A DNA stretch of 64,000 bases. Source: a bacterium. GTDB lineage: Bacteria; B130-G9. The position numbers and the translations under genes were made by a program. The stretch covers positions 1 to 64,000 of the forward strand of contig DATLAJ010000042.1 of the NCBI GenBank assembly GCA_035527515.1, read 5' to 3'. The notes under the pieces are model-generated. The model worked only from the letters and a program-made list of their open reading frames with translations, was not told the origin of the DNA and searched no databases. Below are positions 27,492 through 37,075 of this stretch, piece after piece. How positions within the stretch are numbered: the first letter of the stretch is position 1; each line of letters starts with the position of its first letter.

Positions 27492-27833
27492 CTAATTCCT
27501 TTCACCATCTCCATCCAAAACGACTACAGTGAAACCGGCGGTCCTGTAATCTTCGAGCGCCAAGGCAGTTGCGTGGAACTCCACCTGAACGAAAGCCTGA
27601 GCGTCCTCGACCTCCGTCATTGTTTTCACAAACTCGAAATGCTCCTGGGCTGCCATCTTCGGAGCGTAGAAGTCTACGTAGAACGTGTTCCCCTCGAGCT
27701 TGTAGCAGACGGCATGGATTGTAGGGAACATCTCTGCAACCTCAACCACACGAGCGGCTAGTCGCGTTGCCTCGTCTTGGACCGGGGTTTTCTTAACCCC
27801 GGTATGTTGTTGGTTCTGCAGCTGCGCTTTCAC
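27492..27833 (-). CDS. Unrecognised protein upstream of HEPN gene
   Basis: A 113-residue protein starting with GTG behind a strong GGAGG eight bases upstream. I do not recognise it. The region from about residue 20 to 108 looks like an alpha/beta domain (ARVVEVAEMFP, CYKLEGNTFYVDFY, FVQVEFHATALALEDY, GFTVVVLDG). It has no signal peptide and none of the GSxxxD residues of an MNT antitoxin. Its stop is about 47 bases before the GTG of the HEPN gene, or two bases before the possible CTG, so the pair is probably coupled. An antitoxin role is inferred only from the arrangement. Confidence 0.55.
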   Translation of the reverse strand: MKAQLQNQQHTGVKKTPVQDEATRLAARVVEVAEMFPTIHAVCYKLEGNTFYVDFYAPKMAAQEHFEFVKTMTEVEDAQAFVQVEFHATALALEDYRTAGFTVVVLDGDGERN

Positions 27834-27985
27834 AATTTACGCCTCCATTAGAAGCGGCTGGATGCTAGCATTTGGGAACTTCATAAGTTTCTCTAGTAAT
27901 ACGATGCTCAGAATGCAATCGAATGTCAACGAGACACCCCACACTGGCTCCACACATCTTGCCCCATAAACGCGTTTTCGCCAGC

Positions 27986-30900
27986 CTATTTGAAGCTGAA
28001 GGTCGCCACCGACAGGTCGCCTATCAGCTCGAAATCGGAGCCCTGCACACATAACCCCGCGAACAGGGTGTATTGCCCAGTAGGGATTGGACTGGCCAGC
28101 GGGAGCGTAAGCAGCGTGGTCGGCGGGATGTATAGGCCCTGGGTCAGCGTCAATGAGATCGGGGTCGGCCAGGTCCCGAAGCTCGGGAAGTAGTAAAGGG
28201 TATCGTCGCCCGGCAGATAAACAGCCGCATAGGCATCGACCGCAACCGCAGGGCCAGGATTGCCCAGCGTGTAAACAACCCAAATCGTATCACCTACCCG
28301 GTACTCGGCTCTGTCAGTCGTAACTGCTACAAACGCCGTGTCGTCCTGAGATACCGAGCCTGAAAGCACTATCTGCTTGTCCGGCGTGTTGGGATCGTTC
28401 GAGCCGATCGTCAAATGGCCTGGCATCTGCTTATCAACTCCGGAGAAGTAGAAGACGTTCAGGCCGAGCGACTCGGCGGGCGCGAGCGTGAACGACCCAG
28501 GCCCCACGAAGTAGAACGGATCGCCGCTGGTCTCAACTGCATCGACAATTAGGTCGGCATTGCCATCGTTGCGGACCACGAGCTTGAAGGTCCCCACGTT
28601 GCCGACCTGTAGCGCGCCGAAGTCGTGAGATTCATCGGAGACCCACAGCGTGGGCTCCGGTGCCTGGGGCTGATACATCGTGGTGGAGCAGGGCATGTTC
28701 CCGACAAGCTCCTGGTTGCCAGCCTGGTCCACCGAAACTGCCTTGAACTCATACAGGCCCACACCAGCAGAAAAGGAAAACACGAAGGTGCCCGAGCCAG
28801 CCTGGGACACGAGCCCGGTGTCGATCCACACCAATCCACCAGACAACCGATATAGGAGCCTCGTCTCAGCGACGCCGCCTCCGGTGTCCGTCGTCGTGAA
28901 GCTGACTTCTACGGACGGGTTCGAAGTTGATTCCGGCGACTCGCATGATGTCTCAGGCGCCAAAGTATCGAGCAGAATCGAGCAGTCCGGCGTCACAGGC
29001 GCAAGCTCCCTGTTGCCAGCCTTGTCGGTCGCTATCGTGTAGAGCTCATACAAGCCGTCGCCATCCTCGGACTCGAAATCGAACGTGCCGGATGACTCCT
29101 GCGACGAGTATCCTGCCGGCGTAACCAGCCCATGCTCGTGTGAGTAATAGAGGTCAACCGAGGCAATGCCGCTGAGCGTGTCCGAGGCGGTGAAGCCGAT
29201 GGGGAACCGAGATTGGTTCGTGAGGTTGTCGCAGCTCGCGGTCGAGGCGGGCATTGCGGTGTCAACGATCGTCCGGCAGTCGGGCTCTAGAGTGAGCGGC
29301 TCCTCGTTGCCAGCCATGTCACGGGCACGGGTCGCGAAGTAGTAGTAGCCATCGCCATCCTCGGGCTCGAACGTGAATCCGCCCGAGGCCGCGCTGACGG
29401 AAAGCCCCGTGTCCTCCCACGGGCCCTCGTCGAACTTGTAGTAGAGCGAGACCCTGTCTATGTCTGACGCGCCGCCGCTCGCCGTGAACGTTACTATAAA
29501 GGCCTTCGTTGCGAACATAGGGCTTTGACACGTGGAATCTGGGACAATGGTGTCGAGAACCAGACTCGTGTCCGCCTCGTCTTTCCCCGGCTCCATGTTG
29601 CCGGCCATGTCCTCACTGATGGTGTAGAACGAATACACGCCATCGCCACTTGAAAGCGCGACATGAAACTCGCCCGTTTCGCCCTCAGCGGTAAGGCCAG
29701 TGTCCTCGAAGCCCCCGCTCTCGTAGCTCATCCAAAGCTCTGTTCTCCGAACGCCGCTCGTCCCGTCGCTGGCAGAAAACGCAATCGTTACCGCAGTTGA
29801 GACGACTAGCTCTGGCGCCGTGCACGTTGATGATGGCGCGTGGGTATCAACGATCGTCCCGCACGTGGCCGAGGCCCCCGTGCTCTCGTGATTCCCCGCA
29901 ACGTCAGTCGAGAGCGTTCTGAAAACGTAACCGCCATCGGCCGGCGTCTTGAAGCTGAACTTGCCGTCAAACCCCTCCTCGACGCCGGGCAGAACCACCC
30001 ATTGCCCGCCATCTAGGCTGTATTGCAGCTTTGTGAAGACCTGGCTGGAAAGCGCATCTTCCACCTCAAACAGGACCTCGATCTGCGACTGCGTGGCATA
30101 TTCTGGCGCAACGCAGCTCGAGCTCGGCGGTGTCGCGTCGAACGTCGTGCCCGAAAGGGAATGCGTGGGATCGCCGTTCGAGTTGCTAGCGAGGTCTTTG
30201 ACCTCGACCCAGAAATCGTAAGCCCCCTCGCCGGAGTTAAAATCAAACTGTAGGGTGCTGCTCTCCGGCCCGCAAGCGATCTCCGTCGCGTGCCAGTCGC
30301 CTTCATCGAATTGATACCACAACGATGCGCCAGCGAAGCCGGACACCAAGTCCGTCGCATCAAAGTTGACATCTAGCGTGCCGGCGCTTGCCCATGCGAG
30401 GGTTGAAACCGTAACGACAGGCGCCGTCCAATCGACCACCGTGAGCGTCTCAGGCTCGGTTGGAATCTGCTCAATGTTGCCAGCCGGGTCCTGAGCCACG
30501 GCGGCGAACCCCCACGTTCCCTCCTGGGTCGCGAGGCCGAACTCGAAGGCGCCGATTGGGTCGGATTTGCTTTGAGAATACGTCCAGCCGCTGTCCCCAA
30601 ACTGGTAGTAAAGTTCAACGAGCGCGACGCCAGCGATGTTATCCGACGCCTCGTATTGAATGGCGATAGTTGATTCGCTCACGTAGTCCGGCGAGTCGCT
30701 CGTGGACACGGGTGCAGTAACGTCATAGATGGTCGTTGCGCAAGCTGCGCCCAGCGATTCGGCGTTGCCCAAAGCATCAACCGCCACGACGCTGAATGCA
30801 TAAGTCCCTTCCGGCCCCGGAAAGTCAAACGAAAATGCACCGGACGGGGTCCCCTCGAGGGTCTCGAACAGAACCCACGCACCACCATCCATTCTGTAGT

Positions 30901-33900
30901 AAAGCGAGGCGCCTGCAATCGCCGAGTGCGCATCACTAGAGAAGAACCCGACCGTGATCGAGGAGAGGGTCGCATATTGAGGCGCATCGCAGGTTGTGTT
31001 CGGAGACGTCGTGTCAACGAGCGTTACCGAGTCAGGACTTGCAGGCTCCTGCTCGCGGGTCTCATCGTTGTTAATGGCGATGGTGAAGAACCCGTAATGG
31101 CCGTCTCCGAGCTCGGCCGCGAACTCGAACGTTCCTGCCGCCTCGTCCGCTACCAGCCCGCTATCCTGTGCGTCGCCATCCTCAAACACGGACCAGAGCT
31201 CTACCTGTTGCAGCCCGCTCACGCCGCCGCTTGCAGTATATGACACAAGAACACTCGTCTCGGTCGTAGCCGCCGCGGAGGAGCAGCTCGAAAGGGGCAT
31301 ATCCTCATCGAAATAGGTCGAGCAGTCGGCGGCCGCAGGGGTCTCCTCAACGTTGCCAGCAAGGTCCGCACAGACCGTCACGAACCGATATGTCCCCGCG
31401 CCATAGGGAGGAGAGAACGAGAAGCTGCCTGACGTTCCCGTCGTGAAGAGGCCTGAATGCTCCCAATCACCGGCATTGAAGCTGAACAGCAGTTCGGTCT
31501 CGGAAACGCCGGAGAGAGAATCTGCTGCCTCGAACCCGACCGCGACCGGCGTCTCGTTTGCGACGTCGGCTGAAGTGCATAATGATTGAGGCGCCGTGGC
31601 GTCGAATGTGCAGGTTGCGTCGGGGCCGGCTGGGGGCAACTCCTGATTGCCAGCAGCGTCGGTCGCCGTTGTATAAAACGCATATTGCGCCTCCCCGGAT
31701 GAGCAGGGAAACTCAAACGTTCCCGACGTTCCGGCCAATGAAAGGCCCGAATCCTGGAAGTCGCCATCGCCGATGCGATACCAAAGTCTTGTCGAGGCGA
31801 TTTGCGAGCTCTGGTCGGATGCCAGGAAATCAACATCTATCGTGCCCACCGTGGAGTAGGCCGGAGACGTGCAGGACGAGCTTGCGGGGACGCTATCGAC
31901 GATCGTTACGGTGTCCGGTGTTGCTGGAGGGGCCTCCTCGTTACCGGCTAGGTCGAGCGCCCTCGTGTAGAAGCTGTATAACCCATCACCGGCAACGGCG
32001 CCGAACTCAAAGGCTCCCGAGTCCCCCTCATTGGGCTCACCCCACTCCGAGTAGGACCCGCCCTCGAAGCTCGCGAACAGAGTGGTATGGTTGACCCCGC
32101 AGCCCGCATCGCTGGCGGTGAACGTTATCGTGAACGTCGTCGAGCCGATAGCAGGGGAAGCACACGTCGAGCTAGGAGCGGACTGGTCGAGCACGGTTAC
32201 CGCGTCGTGGCTAGCGGGTGGGTCCTCTACGTTGCCCGCCTTGTCCTCGGATATGCTGTAGAAGTAATACGCGCCCTCGCCCTGGTCCGCTACGTAGGCG
32301 AACTGCCCCACGGTGCCCTTTTCCTCAAGGCCAGTGTCCTCGAATTGCCCATCCTCGAATTTGGCGTAGAGCTTCGTGTTCTCAATGTTCGTGCCGGGGT
32401 CGCCCGCCTCAAACCAAACAGTAATGGACCCGGACGGGCTGCACCCGGGCGCCGTGCAGAACGACTCGGGCTTTGCTGTGTCGAATATGGTGAATGTGTC
32501 GGAGCCTTGGGGTGGCCCCTCTGTGTTCCCCGCAACGTCCCTCGCTATCGTATAGAAATAGTAGTTGCCGTCGCCTCTGTTCAGATGAAAATTGAAAGCT
32601 CCCGATGTCCCCGTCTCGTCCTGTCCGGTATCGTTCCATGCCCCACTATCAAACTTATACCAGAGCCGCACGCTGTCGATGCCAGACTTGGCGTCCGAGG
32701 CGGTATATTGGATCGAGATGTCGAGCTCCTTAGAGAGCCTCGGGGCTGTGCAGGATGATTGCGGAGGCACGGTTTCCACCTCGACCTGAACGTCGGCGCT
32801 TCCGGGCGCCGATTCCTCGTTACCGGCCAGATCGGTAGCGATTGTGTAGAATGAGTAGGCGCCGTCCCCCGAGGGTGGCGTGAAGGAGAAAGTGCCGGAC
32901 TCACCTGTTGCGGGCTCGCCGAACTGTTGCCATGAACCGCCCTCGTAACGATACCAGAGGTAGGTCAGGGCGACCCCGCTGCCGCCGTCGCTGGCCGTGA
33001 AGTTCAGCTCAATGATCGTTGACGCCCAGTCAGGCCCTGTGCAGCTCGACGATGGGGCGGTAGCGTCATAGACCGTCTGTGTATCAGCCTCGGCCGGCGG
33101 CTCCTCGCGATTGCCAGCCGTATCAGTCGCTATCGTGTAGAAGTAATAGACCCCCTCCCCATACGGCGGGCTGAAGTTGAACGTCCCGGCGTTGCCGCCG
33201 AGCGAATCGCCCGAGTCAGTCCACCCACCCGACTGATACTTGTAATAGAGCTGGGTCCTCAGGACGCCGCTCCCAGTGTCCGAAGCAGAGAAACTGACCG
33301 CTATCGGGCTACCTGAGTACTCATCGCACCAGCACGTCGATTCCGGAGGAGCACCATCCACTGTCGGCCCCGAATACGTCCCACTCGCCGGCAGCCTGGC
33401 GCTCTCACCCCGCCCATCGTCGAAGTAGAAGTAGTAGTTGCGCGTTCCGCTGGGCAGCAGCGTCTCGTATCTATAGGTCCCGTCACTTTCAGAACCCGTT
33501 GAAAGCGACATCTCGTGTGGCGCACCATCGATATAGACATCCTTCGTGTGCGCACCGTCACCGTCCACGTCAAAGTAATCGACCGAATACGTAAACGTGT
33601 CTGTCTCATCTCCAGAATCAGGTGATACGCTCCCGTTTGAGAGCTCCGGCGCCTCGTTCGAGCCGGCCCCCGTCACCACAAGCGCGTATGGCTGAGGCCC
33701 GACCGGCACGTTGTAGGCCGACACCGTAATCTGATATGTGCCTGGGTCGGGGCTGTCGATCTGCACACACTCAACCACATTCAGCCTGTCGTAGGTGCCA
33801 CCCGAGCTGGAGCTCCCGCCAGCATAGTTGTTCCCCTTGAACATGGTCGAATCGGGCGACTCGACCGTGAGATCGAGGTCATTGACGAGATTAGTGCTCG

Positions 33901-35740
33901 CAGACAGCGACGAGCGATAGTCCGTCCACACGAGAGTTACCTCGAGCTTGCACCCGCCCTGCGACTTCACCTGGTAGCTATCGCTCTGACCCGTTGAAAG
34001 CCCCGGGGACACGTCATTAGCCTCCAGTGAGCATTGGTCCCCAGCGAAGTAGAGCGCATCGTCCAGAAGGATGCGCCCCCAGCCCTGGCCCGTGCTCGGG
34101 ATCGGGCCGTCCGTGTAGTTGCCAGACATGTCCCTCGCTGAGTTTACGAGAGTAGCCTTGAGCAGCGCGGCGCTTGGCACGAAGCCGTCGGCTGCGTTAG
34201 ACGTCCCGGACGGGTAATAGCCATCGACGTAATACTGCCTAACAAGGGCCGCCAATCCCGCCGTCGTTGGGCAAGACATGCTCGTCCCCTGCATATACCG
34301 CAGCCCGCAATTGTACGTATAAACGTTGTAGTCCGAGGCCGCGGAGTGAACCGACTGTCCCGGCGCACACACAGTCGGATTCATCCGCCCGTCCTCGGTC
34401 GGGCCGTTGCTGCTGAAGGATGCTACGTTCTCAGGGTCCTGAGCGGTGTAAACGTTCTGCGATGCACCCACTGAGACAAGGTCCTTGGCAGTCGCAGGCG
34501 TCCCAACGGTGTGCTCGTTCGGCCCGTCGTTGCCAGCCGCGAACACAATCAGAAACGAGGGATTGTCCCACATGAACTCATCGACGTCCTGAGCATACGA
34601 ATCGTAACCGTTGTAGCCACTGCCCCAACTGTTAGAGTGAATCCTAGCTCCCGCGTTCCTGGCCTGACCGAACAGCGTGTTCAGGTTGCCAGGCAGCCCA
34701 TCAAGGGACCCGCCGCTAGCTACATCCTGAATGACTAGCTTGGCGCAGAACGCCATCCCGTCCCCTGTGTCATAATGCCCAGGGGTGGCAGAATCGTCCC
34801 CAGCAATTGTGCCCGCACAGTGAGTGCCATGCCCGTAGTCGTCCCAGTCCCCGTTCCCCGCAAGATCGTAATAGACGATCGTCTTGCGCTGGCCGTTGTT
34901 GATGCTCGAGCTCGGCAAGCCCTCCGAGGCGTCGTAGAAAAAACACATATCGGCATCAAGCCCCGTGTCGGAAATGCCGACTATCTGCCCCTCGCCGTGG
35001 ATACCTTTGTTCCACACGGGTGTGCTACCTTCCGAGAAGGACTGGCATATCCAGCAGGAGTTCTCGTTCAGAAGAACCGGCTGCCAATATCGCTCGATCC
35101 AAATAACGCTCGGGCGCCTCGCCACCTCAGTTGCGAATTGATATAAATCGTCCAACCACACCTTCACCCTCAGCCGCTGCGTGGTCTTGAACACCGAATC
35201 CCCCACGACCTCGACTCGCGCCTCGCTCGAGGCAACCACATCGGCAAGACTGTCGAGCGATTCGCGCGTCTCACCGAACTGCTGAATCGTGATCTCGATG
35301 AAGTCCTCGGCATCAGAGGTCGCGTCCAACAGACTGGGGCTTACCTTGAAGGCTGGCTGATATAGCCCCGCCCACACGGCCCCGAACGTGCCATCACGAG
35401 GCCAACGCGACACCATATCCCAGCTGCTATCCCCCATCACTGCCAGGTAGGCATAATCCGGCAGATAGCCCACTATCTTTGCGCCAGCATCAACCAACGC
35501 TTCCCTCTGCTCGTAAGCGACAGGGCCCGAAAACTGGACGATGTAAAGCCCCTCAGTCCCAGGCAGATATGAAGCAAGCAGCAACTCGTCAGGTATCCCA
35601 AGCGCATCAAGCTCGCCCGGGTCAAAAGTCAGAAGCCGCAGCCTAAGAACCGGCGGCTCAGTAGTTTGAGGCACGATTGCCATCGATAGAATGTAGGCCG
35701 CAAGACAGAGCAAAACGGTAAGCAGCACCTTCTTCAACAT
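27986..35740 (-). CDS. Giant secreted subtilisin-like protease with 16 Ig-like repeats
   Basis: A 2584-residue exported protein. A signal peptide (MLKKVLLTVLLCLAAYILSM) and a propeptide-like region (about 25-220) precede an S8 peptidase domain with Asp258 (GISDTG), His304 (GHGTHCAGTIAGD), Asn404 (AAGND) and Ser487 (GTSMSCPTTAGLAAL). A P-domain-like beta region (about 555-690) and one further beta domain follow. Sixteen tandem units of about 97 residues run from about 793 to 2356, each starting AP.S.C and ending Y.F.T.A.D.AGN.E. A choice-of-anchor/ASPM-SPD-2-Hydin-like domain (FGALQVGNVGTFKLVVRNDG) and the shared C-terminal beta domain (YRVGDT, VDAYAAVYLPGDDTL, YFPSFG, PIPTGQYTLF) end it. It probably digests extracellular protein while held at the surface by the long stalk. 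Confidence 0.9.
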   Translation of the reverse strand: MLKKVLLTVLLCLAAYILSMAIVPQTTEPPVLRLRLLTFDPGELDALGIPDELLLASYLPGTEGLYIVQFSGPVAYEQREALVDAGAKIVGYLPDYAYLAVMGDSSWDMVSRWPRDGTFGAVWAGLYQPAFKVSPSLLDATSDAEDFIEITIQQFGETRESLDSLADVVASSEARVEVVGDSVFKTTQRLRVKVWLDDLYQFATEVARRPSVIWIERYWQPVLLNENSCWICQSFSEGSTPVWNKGIHGEGQIVGISDTGLDADMCFFYDASEGLPSSSINNGQRKTIVYYDLAGNGDWDDYGHGTHCAGTIAGDDSATPGHYDTGDGMAFCAKLVIQDVASGGSLDGLPGNLNTLFGQARNAGARIHSNSWGSGYNGYDSYAQDVDEFMWDNPSFLIVFAAGNDGPNEHTVGTPATAKDLVSVGASQNVYTAQDPENVASFSSNGPTEDGRMNPTVCAPGQSVHSAASDYNVYTYNCGLRYMQGTSMSCPTTAGLAALVRQYYVDGYYPSGTSNAADGFVPSAALLKATLVNSARDMSGNYTDGPIPSTGQGWGRILLDDALYFAGDQCSLEANDVSPGLSTGQSDSYQVKSQGGCKLEVTLVWTDYRSSLSASTNLVNDLDLTVESPDSTMFKGNNYAGGSSSSGGTYDRLNVVECVQIDSPDPGTYQITVSAYNVPVGPQPYALVVTGAGSNEAPELSNGSVSPDSGDETDTFTYSVDYFDVDGDGAHTKDVYIDGAPHEMSLSTGSESDGTYRYETLLPSGTRNYYFYFDDGRGESARLPASGTYSGPTVDGAPPESTCWCDEYSGSPIAVSFSASDTGSGVLRTQLYYKYQSGGWTDSGDSLGGNAGTFNFSPPYGEGVYYFYTIATDTAGNREEPPAEADTQTVYDATAPSSSCTGPDWASTIIELNFTASDGGSGVALTYLWYRYEGGSWQQFGEPATGESGTFSFTPPSGDGAYSFYTIATDLAGNEESAPGSADVQVEVETVPPQSSCTAPRLSKELDISIQYTASDAKSGIDSVRLWYKFDSGAWNDTGQDETGTSGAFNFHLNRGDGNYYFYTIARDVAGNTEGPPQGSDTFTIFDTAKPESFCTAPGCSPSGSITVWFEAGDPGTNIENTKLYAKFEDGQFEDTGLEEKGTVGQFAYVADQGEGAYYFYSISEDKAGNVEDPPASHDAVTVLDQSAPSSTCASPAIGSTTFTITFTASDAGCGVNHTTLFASFEGGSYSEWGEPNEGDSGAFEFGAVAGDGLYSFYTRALDLAGNEEAPPATPDTVTIVDSVPASSSCTSPAYSTVGTIDVDFLASDQSSQIASTRLWYRIGDGDFQDSGLSLAGTSGTFEFPCSSGEAQYAFYTTATDAAGNQELPPAGPDATCTFDATAPQSLCTSADVANETPVAVGFEAADSLSGVSETELLFSFNAGDWEHSGLFTTGTSGSFSFSPPYGAGTYRFVTVCADLAGNVEETPAAADCSTYFDEDMPLSSCSSAAATTETSVLVSYTASGGVSGLQQVELWSVFEDGDAQDSGLVADEAAGTFEFAAELGDGHYGFFTIAINNDETREQEPASPDSVTLVDTTSPNTTCDAPQYATLSSITVGFFSSDAHSAIAGASLYYRMDGGAWVLFETLEGTPSGAFSFDFPGPEGTYAFSVVAVDALGNAESLGAACATTIYDVTAPVSTSDSPDYVSESTIAIQYEASDNIAGVALVELYYQFGDSGWTYSQSKSDPIGAFEFGLATQEGTWGFAAVAQDPAGNIEQIPTEPETLTVVDWTAPVVTVSTLAWASAGTLDVNFDATDLVSGFAGASLWYQFDEGDWHATEIACGPESSTLQFDFNSGEGAYDFWVEVKDLASNSNGDPTHSLSGTTFDATPPSSSCVAPEYATQSQIEVLFEVEDALSSQVFTKLQYSLDGGQWVVLPGVEEGFDGKFSFKTPADGGYVFRTLSTDVAGNHESTGASATCGTIVDTHAPSSTCTAPELVVSTAVTIAFSASDGTSGVRRTELWMSYESGGFEDTGLTAEGETGEFHVALSSGDGVYSFYTISEDMAGNMEPGKDEADTSLVLDTIVPDSTCQSPMFATKAFIVTFTASGGASDIDRVSLYYKFDEGPWEDTGLSVSAASGGFTFEPEDGDGYYYFATRARDMAGNEEPLTLEPDCRTIVDTAMPASTASCDNLTNQSRFPIGFTASDTLSGIASVDLYYSHEHGLVTPAGYSSQESSGTFDFESEDGDGLYELYTIATDKAGNRELAPVTPDCSILLDTLAPETSCESPESTSNPSVEVSFTTTDTGGGVAETRLLYRLSGGLVWIDTGLVSQAGSGTFVFSFSAGVGLYEFKAVSVDQAGNQELVGNMPCSTTMYQPQAPEPTLWVSDESHDFGALQVGNVGTFKLVVRNDGNADLIVDAVETSGDPFYFVGPGSFTLAPAESLGLNVFYFSGVDKQMPGHLTIGSNDPNTPDKQIVLSGSVSQDDTAFVAVTTDRAEYRVGDTIWVVYTLGNPGPAVAVDAYAAVYLPGDDTLYYFPSFGTWPTPISLTLTQGLYIPPTTLLTLPLASPIPTGQYTLFAGLCVQGSDFELIGDLSVATFSFK
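28671..33360 (-). repeat. Tandem array of 16 Ig-like repeat units within the subtilase gene
   Basis: Units average about 293 bases (97 codons). They are clearly diverged at the DNA level, so the array is old and not recently amplified. Each unit encodes a leading AP.S.C and a terminal AGN.E; units 10 and 11 lack the conserved cysteine. Confidence 0.85.
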
Positions 35741-35954
35741 CTAAGTTCTCCTCCACGATTAAGATGATCAGGCCAGAATCAATACTCCAATATTACTTGC
35801 GATAAGCAAAAAGTCAGGCTTTTTATGCCCGAGGAGTTCTCGTAATCACTCGATGTCGGCGCTTTGATGCTCGCAGTCTGGGCTTGAATTAAGGGTCTTG
35901 CGCTACAAAACCTCAACAATCTGAGAATCGGCGTCGATGGAATTCGACGGCCAT

Positions 35955-36175
35955 GCCTGAATGCCCTGACGGGGCATAATTTGAGTAGCCGCAGGTGCAA
36001 CCTGCGGATCGAAATGGGCGACAACCAAGAAATCCCCTCTCCATCCGCCAATCTCAAAGCGATTGGCGGATGGAGAGGGGAGCTAGGAACAGTGTCGTCG
36101 GCTAGATACCCCGCGTTCCACACGGGGCTACTCACGTGGCCCCCTTTCAGGGGACTCAAGCAATAGCCACCAGAA
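35955..36175. repeat. Multi-hairpin intergenic repeat (copy 3)
   Basis: The 710-base gap between the divergent subtilase and DUF4340 genes holds TGCCCTGACGGGGCA, GTAGCCGCAGGTGCAACC with its inverted CTGCGG, a long hairpin CCCCTCTCCATCCGCCAATC / GATTGGCGGATGGAGAGGGG (36034-36080) and GGCCCCCTTTCAGGGGACT. Outside it I see nothing except the likely divergent promoters, which I cannot define. Confidence 0.65.
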
Positions 36176-36450
36176 CTCAATCCCACCTTTCCCATACCCT
36201 GAAGCCCGCCATATAGCCACATACCCGGTCAACGAGCACAGGGAAATACGAAAACTCCTGCCGTCTCTCATCTGCGCAGATGCTTGTGCAAATCGCGCAC
36301 GCACTTGACGAGGCGCTCAATCATGATAGCTTTTTGCACTGAATAGAGCGGATGTGTTTAGCGTGCGTGATTATTGAATACATTTGGGCTAGATTTTCTG
36401 GATAGAGCTTGTCCGAGGACTGATTACACAAAATGCGCTTGAGGGTCCCA

Positions 36451-37020
36451 ATGCGAAGAAGTTTTCTAAAAGCAGCCGTGCTCCCCTCAATTGCCGTCCT
36501 GCTCGGAGCATATTACCTCCTGTTTGAGCGGCCCGAGCCCAAAGCGACTCAAGCGCCCCCTCCCTCCTTGCTCATATTCCCTGGCCTCTCGCCGGAGCAC
36601 ATCTCAAGAATAGAGCTGCGCACCCCCGACGTAACGCTTGATGCGGTCAAGCGCGAGGGCAAATGGGTGCTCAGAAGCCCGCAGAAAGCTCCCGCCAGCC
36701 AAGCCGAGATAGAGCGCCTCATCTCAATCCTCACCAGCGCAGAATACACCAGGAAGGCACGATTTGATCAGATCGGCGGCGATCTTGCGCAGTTCGGCCT
36801 GACGAGCCCAAGCCTCATCATCTCTGTTCGGTCGGACGAGCCATCGAGGCAAGAGCGCCCAGCGCGGATGATACGCTTCGGCCACCTCTCGCCCTCGGGA
36901 GCAGTGGTCTATGCCATTGCGGCTCAGGGCCAGGAGCTGCTTCTCATTGACGCAGATGTCGTCAACCGTCTGAAATACTTCCTGTTTGTCCCGCCGCTCG
37001 GCCGCGGCGCCCGGAGCTGA
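36451..37020 (+). CDS. DUF4340-domain membrane-anchored protein
   Basis: A 189-residue protein with one N-terminal membrane anchor (FLKAAVLPSIAVLLGAYYLLF) and an exported DUF4340-type domain: a PGLSPEHISRIELRTP segment, then a KREGKWVLRSPQKAPAS stretch, a QFGLTSPSLIISV region and final VYAIAAQGQELLLIDADVV. DUF4340 proteins are usually found beside Gld-like ABC exporter genes, but none is present here. I start at the ATG 36451 with GAGGG five bases upstream; an ATG six codons earlier is less well placed. The function is unknown. Confidence 0.78.
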   Translation: MRRSFLKAAVLPSIAVLLGAYYLLFERPEPKATQAPPPSLLIFPGLSPEHISRIELRTPDVTLDAVKREGKWVLRSPQKAPASQAEIERLISILTSAEYTRKARFDQIGGDLAQFGLTSPSLIISVRSDEPSRQERPARMIRFGHLSPSGAVVYAIAAQGQELLLIDADVVNRLKYFLFVPPLGRGARS

Positions 37021-37075
37021 CGGTCAGCTCTTTGCTGTGCACCTTTGCACGCCGCACCACTTCTGAAACACCGCC

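Noticed and set aside
28671-33360. Regularly spaced repeats that might be taken for a CRISPR array.
   Set aside because: The period is about 293 bases, the repeats are diverged and they encode Ig-like domains. There are no short identical repeats or cas genes.
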